NCBI RefSeq assembly: GCF_003293595.1
Contig: NZ_CP022162.1
Coordinates: forward strand, 1,536,248 to 1,600,247
Reading direction: 5' to 3'
Length of the DNA stretch: 64,000 nt
DNA from: Microbacterium sp. PM5
GTDB lineage: Bacteria; Actinomycetota; Actinomycetes; Actinomycetales; Microbacteriaceae
The notes beneath the pieces were generated by a model. The model was not told the origin of the DNA. It ran no database searches and saw nothing but the letters and a program-made list of their open reading frames with translations. The position numbers and the translations under genes are program-made. How positions within the stretch are numbered: the stretch's first letter is position 1; each line of letters starts with the position of its first letter. This document shows positions 10,501 through 17,285 of the stretch, piece after piece.

Positions 10501-10697
10501 ACAGTCCGGTCGGCCCCAGGGTTGATGAGGCCAATGGCATCGCGGAGCCGGTCCCAGAGGAAGACGTCCTCGTAGGAGGCACGCTCGGCCAGCTGCTCGC
10601 CGGGGGCGATCGTCGGGCCGTGAAGCGTGTGGTAGCCAAGCTCGGCGAAGTACTCGAGGGCCGCCAGCTCGACGGTGTTCTCGTTGAAGGAGGTCAC
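7560..10697 (-). CDS. hsdR: Type I restriction enzyme R subunit
   Basis: A 1045-aa ATP-dependent translocase/endonuclease subunit. The N-terminal nuclease domain shows the PD-(D/E)xK pattern RPDVLVF (about 142-148) ... LLELK (about 156-160). The SF2 motor follows, with Walker A TQGSGKS (about 309-315), DEAH (415-418), the GFTGTPI motif and QAIARVNR (motif VI). Length and domain order match full-length HsdR, and I see no frameshift. The ATG overlaps the stop of the Ymh gene by 4 nt (ATGA type). With HsdM and HsdS it should cut DNA lacking the cognate methylation after translocation. Confidence 0.95.
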   Translation of the reverse strand: MTSFNENTVELAALEYFAELGYHTLHGPTIAPGEQLAERASYEDVFLWDRLRDAIGLINPGADRTVRDEAIKRVQRAESQSAIDENYRLHKLITEGVPVEHRGADGQVRTTRVWLVDFERPANNDWLAVNQFTIIENGKNRRPDVLVFLNGIPLGLLELKNPTAEHATLKSAWNQVQTYRSDISSVFVPNAVTVISDGTSAAMSSYTGGFEHYAPWKTIEGRDVVTDHPALEVLIKGVFEQRRFLDLLQNFIVFSDETATDKKSGQPIRVLVKRVAKYHQYWAVNAAVESTVEASSPSGNRRGGVVWHTQGSGKSFEMVFYAAKIMRDARMANPTLVFITDRNDLDDQLFGETFAPARILPETPVQAETRSDLRTKLKRASGGIIFTTLQKFAPGEDGDANPVLTDRRNVVVVADEAHRSQYGFGETIDSYGRIKAGLAKHMRDALPGATYLGFTGTPIESGDKSTRSVFGDYIDVYDLTRAVEDGATVKIFYESRLAKVDLSVDDLAALDDLADEITETVEEDAATAAKSRWARLEAIVGADERLELIARDIVDHWEKRREALFGKGMIVVMSRRIAVKLYEKIVALRPDWHSDDPAKGKIKVVMTGSAADPVEFQPHIHSKDVRKDLKLRAKNPDDELELVIVRDMWLTGFDAPSMHTMYVDKTMQGAGLMQAIARVNRTFRDKPGGLIVDYIGVFANLQAALAEYSPSDRDQAGVPIDEMVAVMLEKHDIVRGLLHGVTYDASPSLSASQRLAEYAKVLDFVMADPDRTSRFNDQVLALAKAFALAGARDEAAAIRNHVRLFTDVRAAILKIQNPDSGRGGSGAVEIDTALGQLLNEAVAADQVIDVYKLAGVETPELSILSDEFLDSLAQKEKPNLQMGLLRRLLNDQIRTVQRTNLVQARKFSELLDEAINRYTNRSLTTAEIIAELVKLAKQMRDDAKRNERLGLSAAEVALYDAIAQNDAAVLQMGDDTLKQIAVDLVWAVRSSVVIDWDQKESVRAAMRSKVRRLLARYDYPPDAEAKAVELVLEQAELFASTAANS

Positions 10698-11434
10698 TTC
10701 GCAACCTCCATTTCCGACTCGTCCACCCAGCGTGCCAGAACACTGAGAGCGGCGAGGTATTCGAGCCCGACCTGCTCGTCGATGTCGTGCGGGTCTTCGT
10801 GGTTGAACGGGTTCCGGATACCGGCATAGATGCCCTCGGCAAGAGCCATCGCACCACGCTGCATCGAGCGGTACGTGTCGCTGCCGTCGTCCTTCATGCG
10901 ACGCAGACGAGGCCTGCCCGCCGCAGGAGGCTCGGCATTGAACGACTCCTGGAAGAGCTTGGTCTCGCTGACGTTGCGTCGACCGACCTTGTTCTGGGTC
11001 TCGGCGTTCAGCTTCTTGGCGGCGTCCTCAACAGCCGAGCGGTAGTGACCGGACTGCCACAGGGATGCAGCCCCACTCCAAACCCAGGGGTGAAGCTTGG
11101 ATGCGGAGATCTCCGGGGCGTAATCGCCGAGGTTCTTTCGAACCTCGTCCTGGCGAAGCAGCTCTTCTTTGGCACGTATGGCGGCCTCACGGTGGCGAGT
11201 CCATCGGTTGGTATTGCGAAGCTCAATCTCAGTCCGCCAGCCGGGAACAACTCGGTCGAGAATCTTCTCGACGACCTGGGCTTGCTTAGTAACCTCAGCG
11301 TCGGGTGACTTGGTACTCGACTTGTGCGTGATGTACGTCATGCCGTCACCGCTACGGCTGTTGTTGGTCATCACGGTCTGATCGATGAGCTTGTCGAGTT
11401 CAGCGATAGCCCACTCAGAATTGAGACCGGTCAT
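10694..11434 (-). CDS. TIGR02391 (Ymh) family protein inserted between hsdS and hsdR
   Basis: A 246-aa protein. The C-terminal ~120 residues carry the Ymh hallmarks: [34 protein letters not shown], then GTELFQ-like ETKLFQESF, then [15 protein letters not shown] and a closing helix ([15 protein letters not shown]). The N-terminal half has a charged helix and a [11 protein letters not shown] segment. Ymh proteins recur beside restriction systems, but their activity is not established to my knowledge. The gene overlaps both neighbours by 4 nt, so its product is probably made in fixed ratio with HsdS and HsdR; a structural or regulatory role in the complex is inference. Confidence 0.85.
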   Translation of the reverse strand: MTGLNSEWAIAELDKLIDQTVMTNNSRSGDGMTYITHKSSTKSPDAEVTKQAQVVEKILDRVVPGWRTEIELRNTNRWTRHREAAIRAKEELLRQDEVRKNLGDYAPEISASKLHPWVWSGAASLWQSGHYRSAVEDAAKKLNAETQNKVGRRNVSETKLFQESFNAEPPAAGRPRLRRMKDDGSDTYRSMQRGAMALAEGIYAGIRNPFNHEDPHDIDEQVGLEYLAALSVLARWVDESEMEVAK

Positions 11435-12663
11435 GCGGCGGACTCCTCGACCGGGACACGAATACGTCCGGAGAGAAGCTCGGGCAGGAGGGCGTCGCGA
11501 ATACTGCCGAGTCTTCGTGACTCGGTCCCAAGCCGAAGCACTCGCTCTAGCAATTGGTCGAGAGTCGCACCAATCTCCTGCACCGCCTTATTCGCCATGT
11601 TCGGAATCGGCATTTCGCGGAAGTTCGTGCTATTGATTCCGGGGATTGCGGCACCGGTGCCTCGCCGACGCATCTCGTCGTCCATCCAGGAAGAACTCAA
11701 TAGCCAGTAGAGCGTCCCCTGTGACACACGTCCATCAGCACGAACACGGTAGACGTGCTCGTTGATGACCGCCTGCTCGACCGGAAACCCAAAACCAAAC
11801 GCGCTGACATGCGGAATGAACTTTCCGGGTGTTCCACCGTCCTTGTAGACGAGAACGTCAGCGTTGGCCAAATGGCCTCTCTTCATGCTCGCTGCATAGT
11901 CGCTCGGAACGGACTTAAAGGTCTTCGTATTAATCACGCCGGCTGACTGGATGCTCTCGGCGCCAAGACTGATAACCCCGCTTCCATCAGTCAACGCGCC
12001 ACCGCGGGGTCGACTTCCCGACTCAATGACAGTCAGAATGGAGTCAAGCTGCTCGGTAAGGGTTGGTACTTCAGAGGTCTCGCGTCCCAGTGCGTTTGCC
12101 AGGAGCGACGCCCCGAGTTCTTCGATGAGTGCGATGCTCCGTCTGTTCGACTCGATCTTGTCGTCGATCACACCCAAAATCCGTGCAATGGCCGCTTGCT
12201 CTGCCAGCGGGGGTAGGCGGTCAACCTGGAAGTCTCCGATCTGCCCACCGCTGATATGGGGTACCGCAGATCCAGTCTGAGTGCCGACGATGTAGTCCAT
12301 GAACTCCTTGCTGCCAATGACTGCAGCTAGGTAACCCTGGTCGAGCGCGGGCTTTGCTCTCAGCCGAGCAACACGCTGAACCAGCAGTGACGGCACATCA
12401 CCGGAGCGCACAACCGAGTACTTCAGGCCAGCCTCGATCCAGGGGCGGTCCATCGCTAGGACAACGTCGCCGATAGCGAGCTGGTACTTGGTGACTTCGC
12501 CTACGCGTTCTTGCGGAAACCGCTTAGCACCGTCCCATCGCAAGCGACCCTGACCAATGTTGTCGCCACGCAGAAGACGCACCGCTTCCCGAGAATCCGT
12601 GAACTCGGCGCTCTTGAAGGCGAATCCGAACGTCATGTCTACAAGATCACCGAGCCGAGTCAT
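11431..12663 (-). CDS. hsdS: Type I restriction-modification specificity subunit S
   Basis: A 410-aa protein with the two-repeat HsdS plan. Target-recognition domain 1 (about 1-150) is followed by the conserved helix PPLAEQAAIARILGVIDDKIE; domain 2 (about 205-355) is followed by the second conserved helix (LLERVLRLGTESRRLGSIRDALLPELLSGRI). It decides the bipartite DNA site recognised by the M2S and R2M2S complexes; the site cannot be read from sequence. It overlaps hsdM and the Ymh gene by 4 nt each. The recognition domains are less GC-rich than hsdM, as usual for these exchangeable modules. Confidence 0.94.
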   Translation of the reverse strand: MTRLGDLVDMTFGFAFKSAEFTDSREAVRLLRGDNIGQGRLRWDGAKRFPQERVGEVTKYQLAIGDVVLAMDRPWIEAGLKYSVVRSGDVPSLLVQRVARLRAKPALDQGYLAAVIGSKEFMDYIVGTQTGSAVPHISGGQIGDFQVDRLPPLAEQAAIARILGVIDDKIESNRRSIALIEELGASLLANALGRETSEVPTLTEQLDSILTVIESGSRPRGGALTDGSGVISLGAESIQSAGVINTKTFKSVPSDYAASMKRGHLANADVLVYKDGGTPGKFIPHVSAFGFGFPVEQAVINEHVYRVRADGRVSQGTLYWLLSSSWMDDEMRRRGTGAAIPGINSTNFREMPIPNMANKAVQEIGATLDQLLERVLRLGTESRRLGSIRDALLPELLSGRIRVPVEESAA

Positions 12664-14225
12664 TTTGCGATGCTCCCGAGACGTGTTCTGATCTCCTGTT
12701 CCAGCTCCCGCCCGCGGTCGAACTCAGCGAACAGCTCGGCAGTCAGCCGCTCGATCTTCTCGCCGATGGGTTCATCGTCAGCTTCGGCTTCTTCGGTGCC
12801 GACGTAGCGTCCGGGAGTCAGGACGAAGTCGTGGCCGGCGATCTCCTCACGCGAGGCCGCCTTGGCGAAGCCCGGGACGTCTTCGTAGCCACCGTCGTGG
12901 TTCCGCCAGGCGTGGTAGGTGCCAGCAATCTTCTGGATGTCGTCGTCGGAGAGCACCCGCAGACGGCGGGTCTCCATGTCGCCGAGCTTACGGGCGTCGA
13001 TGAACAGCACCTCGTCGTCACGCTCGCGGTGGCCGTTGCCGTGGCGGTCCTTGGAGACGAACCAGAGCGACACCGGGATGCCGGTGTTGAAGAAGAGCTT
13101 GTCGGGCATGGCGACGATGCAGTCCACCAGTCCCGCCTCGACCAGCTTGCGGCGGATGTCGCCCTCGCCGCCGCTCTTGGAAGAGAGCGAGCCGTTGGCT
13201 AGGACGAAGCCCGCAGTGCCCTTGGGGCTCAGGTGATAGACGAAGTGCTGCACCCAGGCGAAGTTGGCGTTGCCCTGCGGAGGTGTGCCGTACTTCCACC
13301 GAGGGTCGTCGGCGAGCTTGGCGTCCCACCAGTCCGAGACATTGAACGGCGGGTTGGCGATCACGAAGTCAGCCCGCAGATCCGGGTGCAGGTCTTCGGT
13401 AAACGAGTCGGCGGAGTGTGTACCGAGGTCAGCCTCGATGCCTCGCAGGGCGAGGTTCATCTTGGCCAGCTTCCAGGTGGTGTCGGTGAACTCCTGGCCG
13501 TAGACGGAGATGTCGGTTCGCTTGCCGCCGTGGGCCTTCACGAACTCGGCGGACTGGACAAACATGCCGCCCGAACCGGCAGCCGGGTCGTAGACGCGAC
13601 CCTTGTACGGCTCGAGCATCTCGACCAGCGTCTTGACCACCGAGCGAGGCGTGTAGAAGGCTCCGGCGTCCTTGCCGGTCTCCTTGCCCGCGAACTGGCC
13701 GAGGAAGTACTCGTATACCCGACCCAGCACGTCGTCGGCACCGTGGTCATCGGTCGAGGTGAAACCGATGGAGCCGATCAGGTCGACCAGTTCACCGAGG
13801 CGACGCTTGTCGAGGCCGTCACGGCCGTAGTTGCGAGGCAGCACGCCACGGATGGAGGCGTTCTCCTTCTCGACCAGATCCATCGCCCGGTCGATGTCCT
13901 CGCCAACGCTGGAGAGCTTGGCTCGGCCTTGGATGTACTCCCAGCGGGCGTCGGCAGGCACCCAGAAGACGTTGTGGCTGGAGTACTCGTCGCGGTCCTC
14001 GAGGAAGCCGGCCAGACGCTCCGGCTTGATGCCATCCGCGACCAGCTCGGATTCGAGGGCCTGACGACGCTCCTCGAAGCGGTCCGAGATGTATTTCAGG
14101 AAGACCAGGCCGAGGACGACGTGCTTGTACTCGCTCGGCTCCTGGTTGCCACGCAGCTTGTCGGCCGCCTCCCAAAGGGTCTGCTCCAGAGACTTCTGGT
14201 GCTTCGGCTTCGCTACTCGGGCCAT
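12660..14225 (-). CDS. hsdM: Type I DNA methyltransferase subunit M
   Basis: A 521-aa N6-adenine methyltransferase. The N-terminal helical HsdM domain (LEQTLWEAADKLRG...YKHVVLGLVFLKYISDRFEERR) is followed by the AdoMet-binding motif DPAAGSGGM (about 213-221) and the catalytic NPPF (about 291-294). The ATG at 14225 is preferred, with GAGAG 7-11 nt upstream, over an in-frame ATG 14 codons further up. It is the first gene of the operon. A small inverted repeat (GGAGC/GCTCC, 14240-14255) lies just before the start and may be an operator. Confidence 0.94.
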   Translation of the reverse strand: MARVAKPKHQKSLEQTLWEAADKLRGNQEPSEYKHVVLGLVFLKYISDRFEERRQALESELVADGIKPERLAGFLEDRDEYSSHNVFWVPADARWEYIQGRAKLSSVGEDIDRAMDLVEKENASIRGVLPRNYGRDGLDKRRLGELVDLIGSIGFTSTDDHGADDVLGRVYEYFLGQFAGKETGKDAGAFYTPRSVVKTLVEMLEPYKGRVYDPAAGSGGMFVQSAEFVKAHGGKRTDISVYGQEFTDTTWKLAKMNLALRGIEADLGTHSADSFTEDLHPDLRADFVIANPPFNVSDWWDAKLADDPRWKYGTPPQGNANFAWVQHFVYHLSPKGTAGFVLANGSLSSKSGGEGDIRRKLVEAGLVDCIVAMPDKLFFNTGIPVSLWFVSKDRHGNGHRERDDEVLFIDARKLGDMETRRLRVLSDDDIQKIAGTYHAWRNHDGGYEDVPGFAKAASREEIAGHDFVLTPGRYVGTEEAEADDEPIGEKIERLTAELFAEFDRGRELEQEIRTRLGSIAK

Positions 14226-14390
14226 CTCATACTCTCTCGACGGAGCACCGTAGCTCCTGAACCTCACGACACGGGATGAATGTCACGTTATCGCGAGGGG
14301 CCGACGTGGTCCGGGATGGACGTCGCGCGTGGCGAAGTGGCAAACGGGCAAACGGTGAGGGTCATCATCTCCTTGCTGACAGACATCCGC

Positions 14391-14852
14391 TCACGCGTCC
14401 GGAGTTAGGTGCCGCTCGTCGCCGAGTTCGACCCCGAAGCGATCAGCGACGTCCGCGAGCGGCGCCTCGCGCATGTCGGCGCGTTCACGCTCAATGCTCT
14501 CGCCCTCGCGGTCGTCGATCGACTCGATCAAGTCCTCGACTACGCGATCCAGATCACGTTCGCCCAACGCGGCGAGCCTTGCGATTTCCGCTGCGGCGTC
14601 GGCGAGCGAGTAGAGACGCACCCAGGGATGCTCCCCGTGCCGCGCGATCACGACTGACTCTCGCGTATAGGAGTGGCCGTCGCCTGCCACGAGCCAACGC
14701 TCCTCGCCCTCCGCGGTGACGAAGAAGTCGACCACGCACTCACCGCACGGCATCTTGTAGACGCCGGGCTCGGATGGCGCCGTCTCCCTGGCGCGCTCGA
14801 TCATCCCAATGAACATAGGTTCCCAATCCTCTGACTGGCCTTCGATCCGCAT
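14391..14852 (-). CDS. Hypothetical acidic protein upstream of hsdM
   Basis: A 153-aa protein starting MRIEGQSEDWEPMFIGMIERA. The ATG has a perfect GGAGG 5-6 nt upstream, which favours it over the longer frame starting at 14924. It contains VDFFVTAEGEERWLVAGDGHSYTRESVVIARHGE, suggesting a small beta domain, followed by a highly charged helical tail rich in Glu, Asp and Arg. I recognise no family. It is co-directional with hsdM, 165 nt away, and could belong to the accessory block. Confidence 0.55.
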   Translation of the reverse strand: MRIEGQSEDWEPMFIGMIERARETAPSEPGVYKMPCGECVVDFFVTAEGEERWLVAGDGHSYTRESVVIARHGEHPWVRLYSLADAAAEIARLAALGERDLDRVVEDLIESIDDREGESIERERADMREAPLADVADRFGVELGDERHLTPDA

Positions 14853-15285
14853 TGCGACCTCCGATTTCGAACTGATTAGTTTCGCATCTGATGATCGGAG
14901 CGATGCGCGAAACATCGAGTTCACTTACCTGATCGGGCCCGATGTCGCACACCCGGCCGCCGTACTTCACCTCGACAGTTGCAGCTGCGAGTTCGGCGGC
15001 GGTGTGCTCGGATGGCGTGAAGGTTGTCAGGATCACCGTGCGAGGTCTCTCGTGGTCGAGGATCGTGAGCCTGACAATGCGTACTTCGGGTACGTGCTCG
15101 GCGCCGAGCTACGGCGGCGAGCGCCCGATACGTTGTGGGACGCGCCGAGCGACTGACAGATTGGATGGCACGGCACAGGCGTCTGACTCCACTGACAGAT
15201 CACGTGGCGCGGCTGACAAGCTGCGAGGCATCGAGCCCCAAGATTCGACTTTCGTATGAAGTCACGAAAAGGTAACGGAAACCCC
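14853..15285. other. Non-coding or degenerate stretch at the right edge of the accessory block
   Basis: No well-supported gene. A minus-strand frame (15036 to 14740) begins with a plausible run, ILTTFTPSEHTAAELAAA then VEVKYGGRVCDIG, but loses protein character and overlaps the next gene by 113 nt. A plus-strand frame ending at 15156 also has a protein-like tail (VVEDREPDNAYFGYVLGAE). One of these may be a gene remnant. Confidence 0.35.
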
Positions 15286-15314
15286 TTGTGGCCGTTATCT
15301 GGTCGTTATAGAGT
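15286..15314 (+). promoter_or_regulatory. Sigma-70-type promoter of the candidate sRNA
   Basis: The -35 TTGTGG (15286-15291) and -10 TAGAGT (15309-15314) are separated by 17 nt. Two direct GGYCGTTAT copies (15290-15298 and 15301-15309) lie in the spacer. Inverted TAACGG/CCGTTA arms also flank the -35. Predicted transcription start is about 15321. Confidence 0.5.
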
Positions 15315-15320
15315 GCTCGC

Positions 15321-15422
15321 ACGGTAGTTGTTTTGCTGTGGCAGCTACCGGCATGTGATTGCAGGACACTCTTGGTGCAAGGGACAAGGGCCGGTCGGAA
15401 GCCTCTCCGACCGGCCCTTACT
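15321..15422 (+). ncRNA. Candidate ~100-nt small RNA
   Basis: Starting about 7 nt after the -10 box, the predicted transcript opens directly with a stem-loop: CGGTAGTTG (15322-15330) pairs with CAGCTACCG (15342-15350) through one wobble. A short TTGCA/TGCAA pairing follows and a strong 14-bp terminator hairpin ends it. There is no ribosome binding site or open frame of note in between. A promoter, 5' hairpin and terminator within 140 nt is the usual build of an independent bacterial sRNA; the alternative is a terminated leader of the HNH gene 108 nt downstream. I could not match it to a known family; it lacks the C-rich loops of 6C RNA. Confidence 0.42.
15386..15419 (+). terminator. Strong 14-bp terminator hairpin
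   Basis: The arms AAGGGCCGGTCGGA (15386-15399) and TCCGACCGGCCCTT (15406-15419) are perfectly complementary, with a 6-nt loop. The trailing ACTCTT is a weak T tract on the plus strand. It would end the candidate sRNA and protect the HNH gene from read-through. Confidence 0.75.
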
Positions 15423-15460
15423 CTTGCGCCGATTCCTCCCCAGACGGGGCCATCCGACGG

Positions 15461-15469
15461 TTATCCACA
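15461..15469 (+). promoter_or_regulatory. DnaA-box-like site upstream of the HNH gene
   Basis: TTATCCACA is an exact match to the classical DnaA box, 61 nt before the HNH gene ATG. It is a single copy with no cluster around it, so this is not an origin; DnaA-dependent control or chance are both possible. Confidence 0.35.
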
Positions 15470-15530
15470 ATGCACGGTTGACCAGGACTTATCCCGCTCC
15501 AGTGTCGGAGGTCCGCGACAGAATGAGGTC

Positions 15531-16850
15531 ATGGCCACCACCGAGTCCCCCACGACGCGCGCTGAGCGTACGGCCGTCGGTGAGATCGTGGAGGCCCTCG
15601 TCGACAGACGCCGTCGCATCGCGGCACTGCAGGCGGAAGAGGCGACCCTGCTGCACGCCGCCCAGCAGCATGCACTCGCGCAGCGCAACGCCGCGTACGT
15701 CGATCGAGAGGCTCCCGACGACATCACGATCCGGTCGATCGCCGCCGAGATCGGCGCGGCGACACAGCAGTCCGATCGCACGATCCAATCGCGTATGGAT
15801 GAGGCATCGATGCTCGTGACACGCTTTCCGGCGACGCTCAATGCACTGACGGCCGGCCGGATCAGCCGCGCTCACGCGGCGGTGATCACGGATGCCGGGG
15901 GACGCCTGATCGACGACGACGCCCGCGCCGCCTACGAAGCGGCGGTCCTGCCGGTGGCCGAACGCGAGACCGTCGGCCGACTGCGGCCCGTCGCCCGCCG
16001 CCTCGCCGACGCCATTCACCCGACGCCGATCGATGAGCGCCACCGCTACGCCCGCCGCCAGCGCCGCGTTTGGGTCTGCGATCGCGAAGACGGTATCGCG
16101 GAGCTCGGACTCACCGGCCCTGCCCACCTCGTGCACGGCGTCTACGACCGCCTGACCCAGCTCGCACGCGCCGTCCTCGACGCGCCCCGCCCCTCAGCCC
16201 CGGACGACGAGAAGATCCCGGCGACCGTGGATGCCGCGTCTGCCACCGCTCCCGACATGCGACGACTGGATGAGGTTCGCGTCGACGTCGCACTCGACCT
16301 CCTGCTCTGCGGACATGCGACCGCTGAAGCGAGCACCACGAGCATCGCCGCGGCCGATGCGATCCGTGCGCGCATCCAGGTCACGATTCCCGTGATGAGC
16401 CTCCTCGGCGGCGCGGACGAGGCGGCCGACCTGACCGGATACGGCCCGATCGACCCCGACCTCGCACGGCAGCTCGCGGGCACCGCCGCCGGGTGGGATC
16501 GGTTGCTCACCAGCCCGACGACCGGAGCCGTCCTCGCCGTCGACCGCTACCGCCCCTCCCGTGACCAGTTGCGCCTGCTCCGCGCGCGCGACGAGCACTG
16601 CCGTTTTCCCGGATGCCGCCAGCCGATGCCCCGCTGCGACGTCGACCACACCGTCGCCCGAGAACACGACGGACCGACGTCGGTCACGAACCTGGCGCAT
16701 CTGTGCCGACGGCATCACACCCTCAAACACCATTCCGCCTGGCGCGTCCGCCAGCGGGCGGACGGCACTCTCGAATGGACGAGCCCGACGGGGCGGCGAT
16801 ACGACGACCTTCCCGCGCGCACTCTCGTCTTCGAGCCACCGCCGTTCTGA
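15531..16850 (+). CDS. DUF222 / HNH endonuclease (13E12-repeat family)
   Basis: A 439-aa protein. A helical DUF222 domain covers about residues 10-330 (e.g. RAERTAVGEIVEALVDRRRRI, AGRISRAHAAVITDAGG). A C-terminal HNH domain follows, with CRFPGCRQP, the catalytic-site run CDVDHTVAREHDG, TNLAHLCRRHHTLKH; the Cys pairs and His residues form the beta-beta-alpha metal fold. The ATG is chosen because GAGG lies 5-6 nt upstream and the longer frame would run through the terminator. These proteins occur in many near-identical copies in actinobacterial genomes and behave like dispersed repeats; their role is unproven. Confidence 0.9.
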   Translation: MATTESPTTRAERTAVGEIVEALVDRRRRIAALQAEEATLLHAAQQHALAQRNAAYVDREAPDDITIRSIAAEIGAATQQSDRTIQSRMDEASMLVTRFPATLNALTAGRISRAHAAVITDAGGRLIDDDARAAYEAAVLPVAERETVGRLRPVARRLADAIHPTPIDERHRYARRQRRVWVCDREDGIAELGLTGPAHLVHGVYDRLTQLARAVLDAPRPSAPDDEKIPATVDAASATAPDMRRLDEVRVDVALDLLLCGHATAEASTTSIAAADAIRARIQVTIPVMSLLGGADEAADLTGYGPIDPDLARQLAGTAAGWDRLLTSPTTGAVLAVDRYRPSRDQLRLLRARDEHCRFPGCRQPMPRCDVDHTVAREHDGPTSVTNLAHLCRRHHTLKHHSAWRVRQRADGTLEWTSPTGRRYDDLPARTLVFEPPPF

Positions 16851-16940
16851 AACCGATGCGGCAACCGCGATCTCCGACCGACAACCCCTGACACCGACGC
16901 GGCGCCGGAATGGGCCCTCCCCCCGTGATGGAATGTCAGC

Positions 16941-17258
16941 ATGCCCGATGACGCCATCTCGCTCACCCTCGACGGCACGCCCGACCTTCCCAGCGCGATA
17001 CTCCAGACGCTCTACCGCCTCACCGGACGATCCACGGTCGAGATGCGACTCGGCATCCAGCGCCACGAGCCGATCTTCACCGCCGCGCTTTTCGGGCCCG
17101 ACCACATCGACGTCGTCCCCCGCCTCGAGAAGACCATCTCCTACCTCGACGAGCTGGGCCTGCCGTTCGTCCTGCACGCTCAGTTCGACGGCGAGCGCGA
17201 CGAGATCGACCGGACGACGCTCCGCGACATCCTGGAGGGCGACGGCGGCACGCTCTGA
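16941..17258 (+). CDS. Small conserved hypothetical protein
   Basis: A 105-aa protein starting MPDDAISLTLDGTPDLP. It has alternating strand and helix segments and the run LEKTISYLDELGLPFVLHAQFDGERDEID; there is no signal or membrane segment. There is no Shine-Dalgarno; TGGAAT sits 6 nt before ATG, compatible with a leaderless start. It is convergent with the DUF2207 gene, 27 nt between stops. I do not recognise the family. Confidence 0.6.
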   Translation: MPDDAISLTLDGTPDLPSAILQTLYRLTGRSTVEMRLGIQRHEPIFTAALFGPDHIDVVPRLEKTISYLDELGLPFVLHAQFDGERDEIDRTTLRDILEGDGGTL

Positions 17259-17285
17259 CGTCGTCGCGACCAGTCGACGAGCCGG

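Noticed and set aside
9774..10829. Long plus-strand frame opposite hsdR
   Set aside because: Antisense of the intact helicase/nuclease gene, with no start signal.
15321..15422. Riboswitch or 6C RNA identity for the hairpin RNA
   Set aside because: No conserved riboswitch core could be recognised, and the hairpin loops lack the cytosine runs that define 6C RNA.
15461..15469. Replication origin at the DnaA box
   Set aside because: Only one box is present, with no AT-rich unwinding region and no dnaA/dnaN genes.
2420..15530. tRNA-targeted integration of the restriction block
   Set aside because: The only tRNA in the window (25828-25900) is over 10 kb away. There is no integrase, and I found no flanking direct repeat, so the mode of entry remains unknown.
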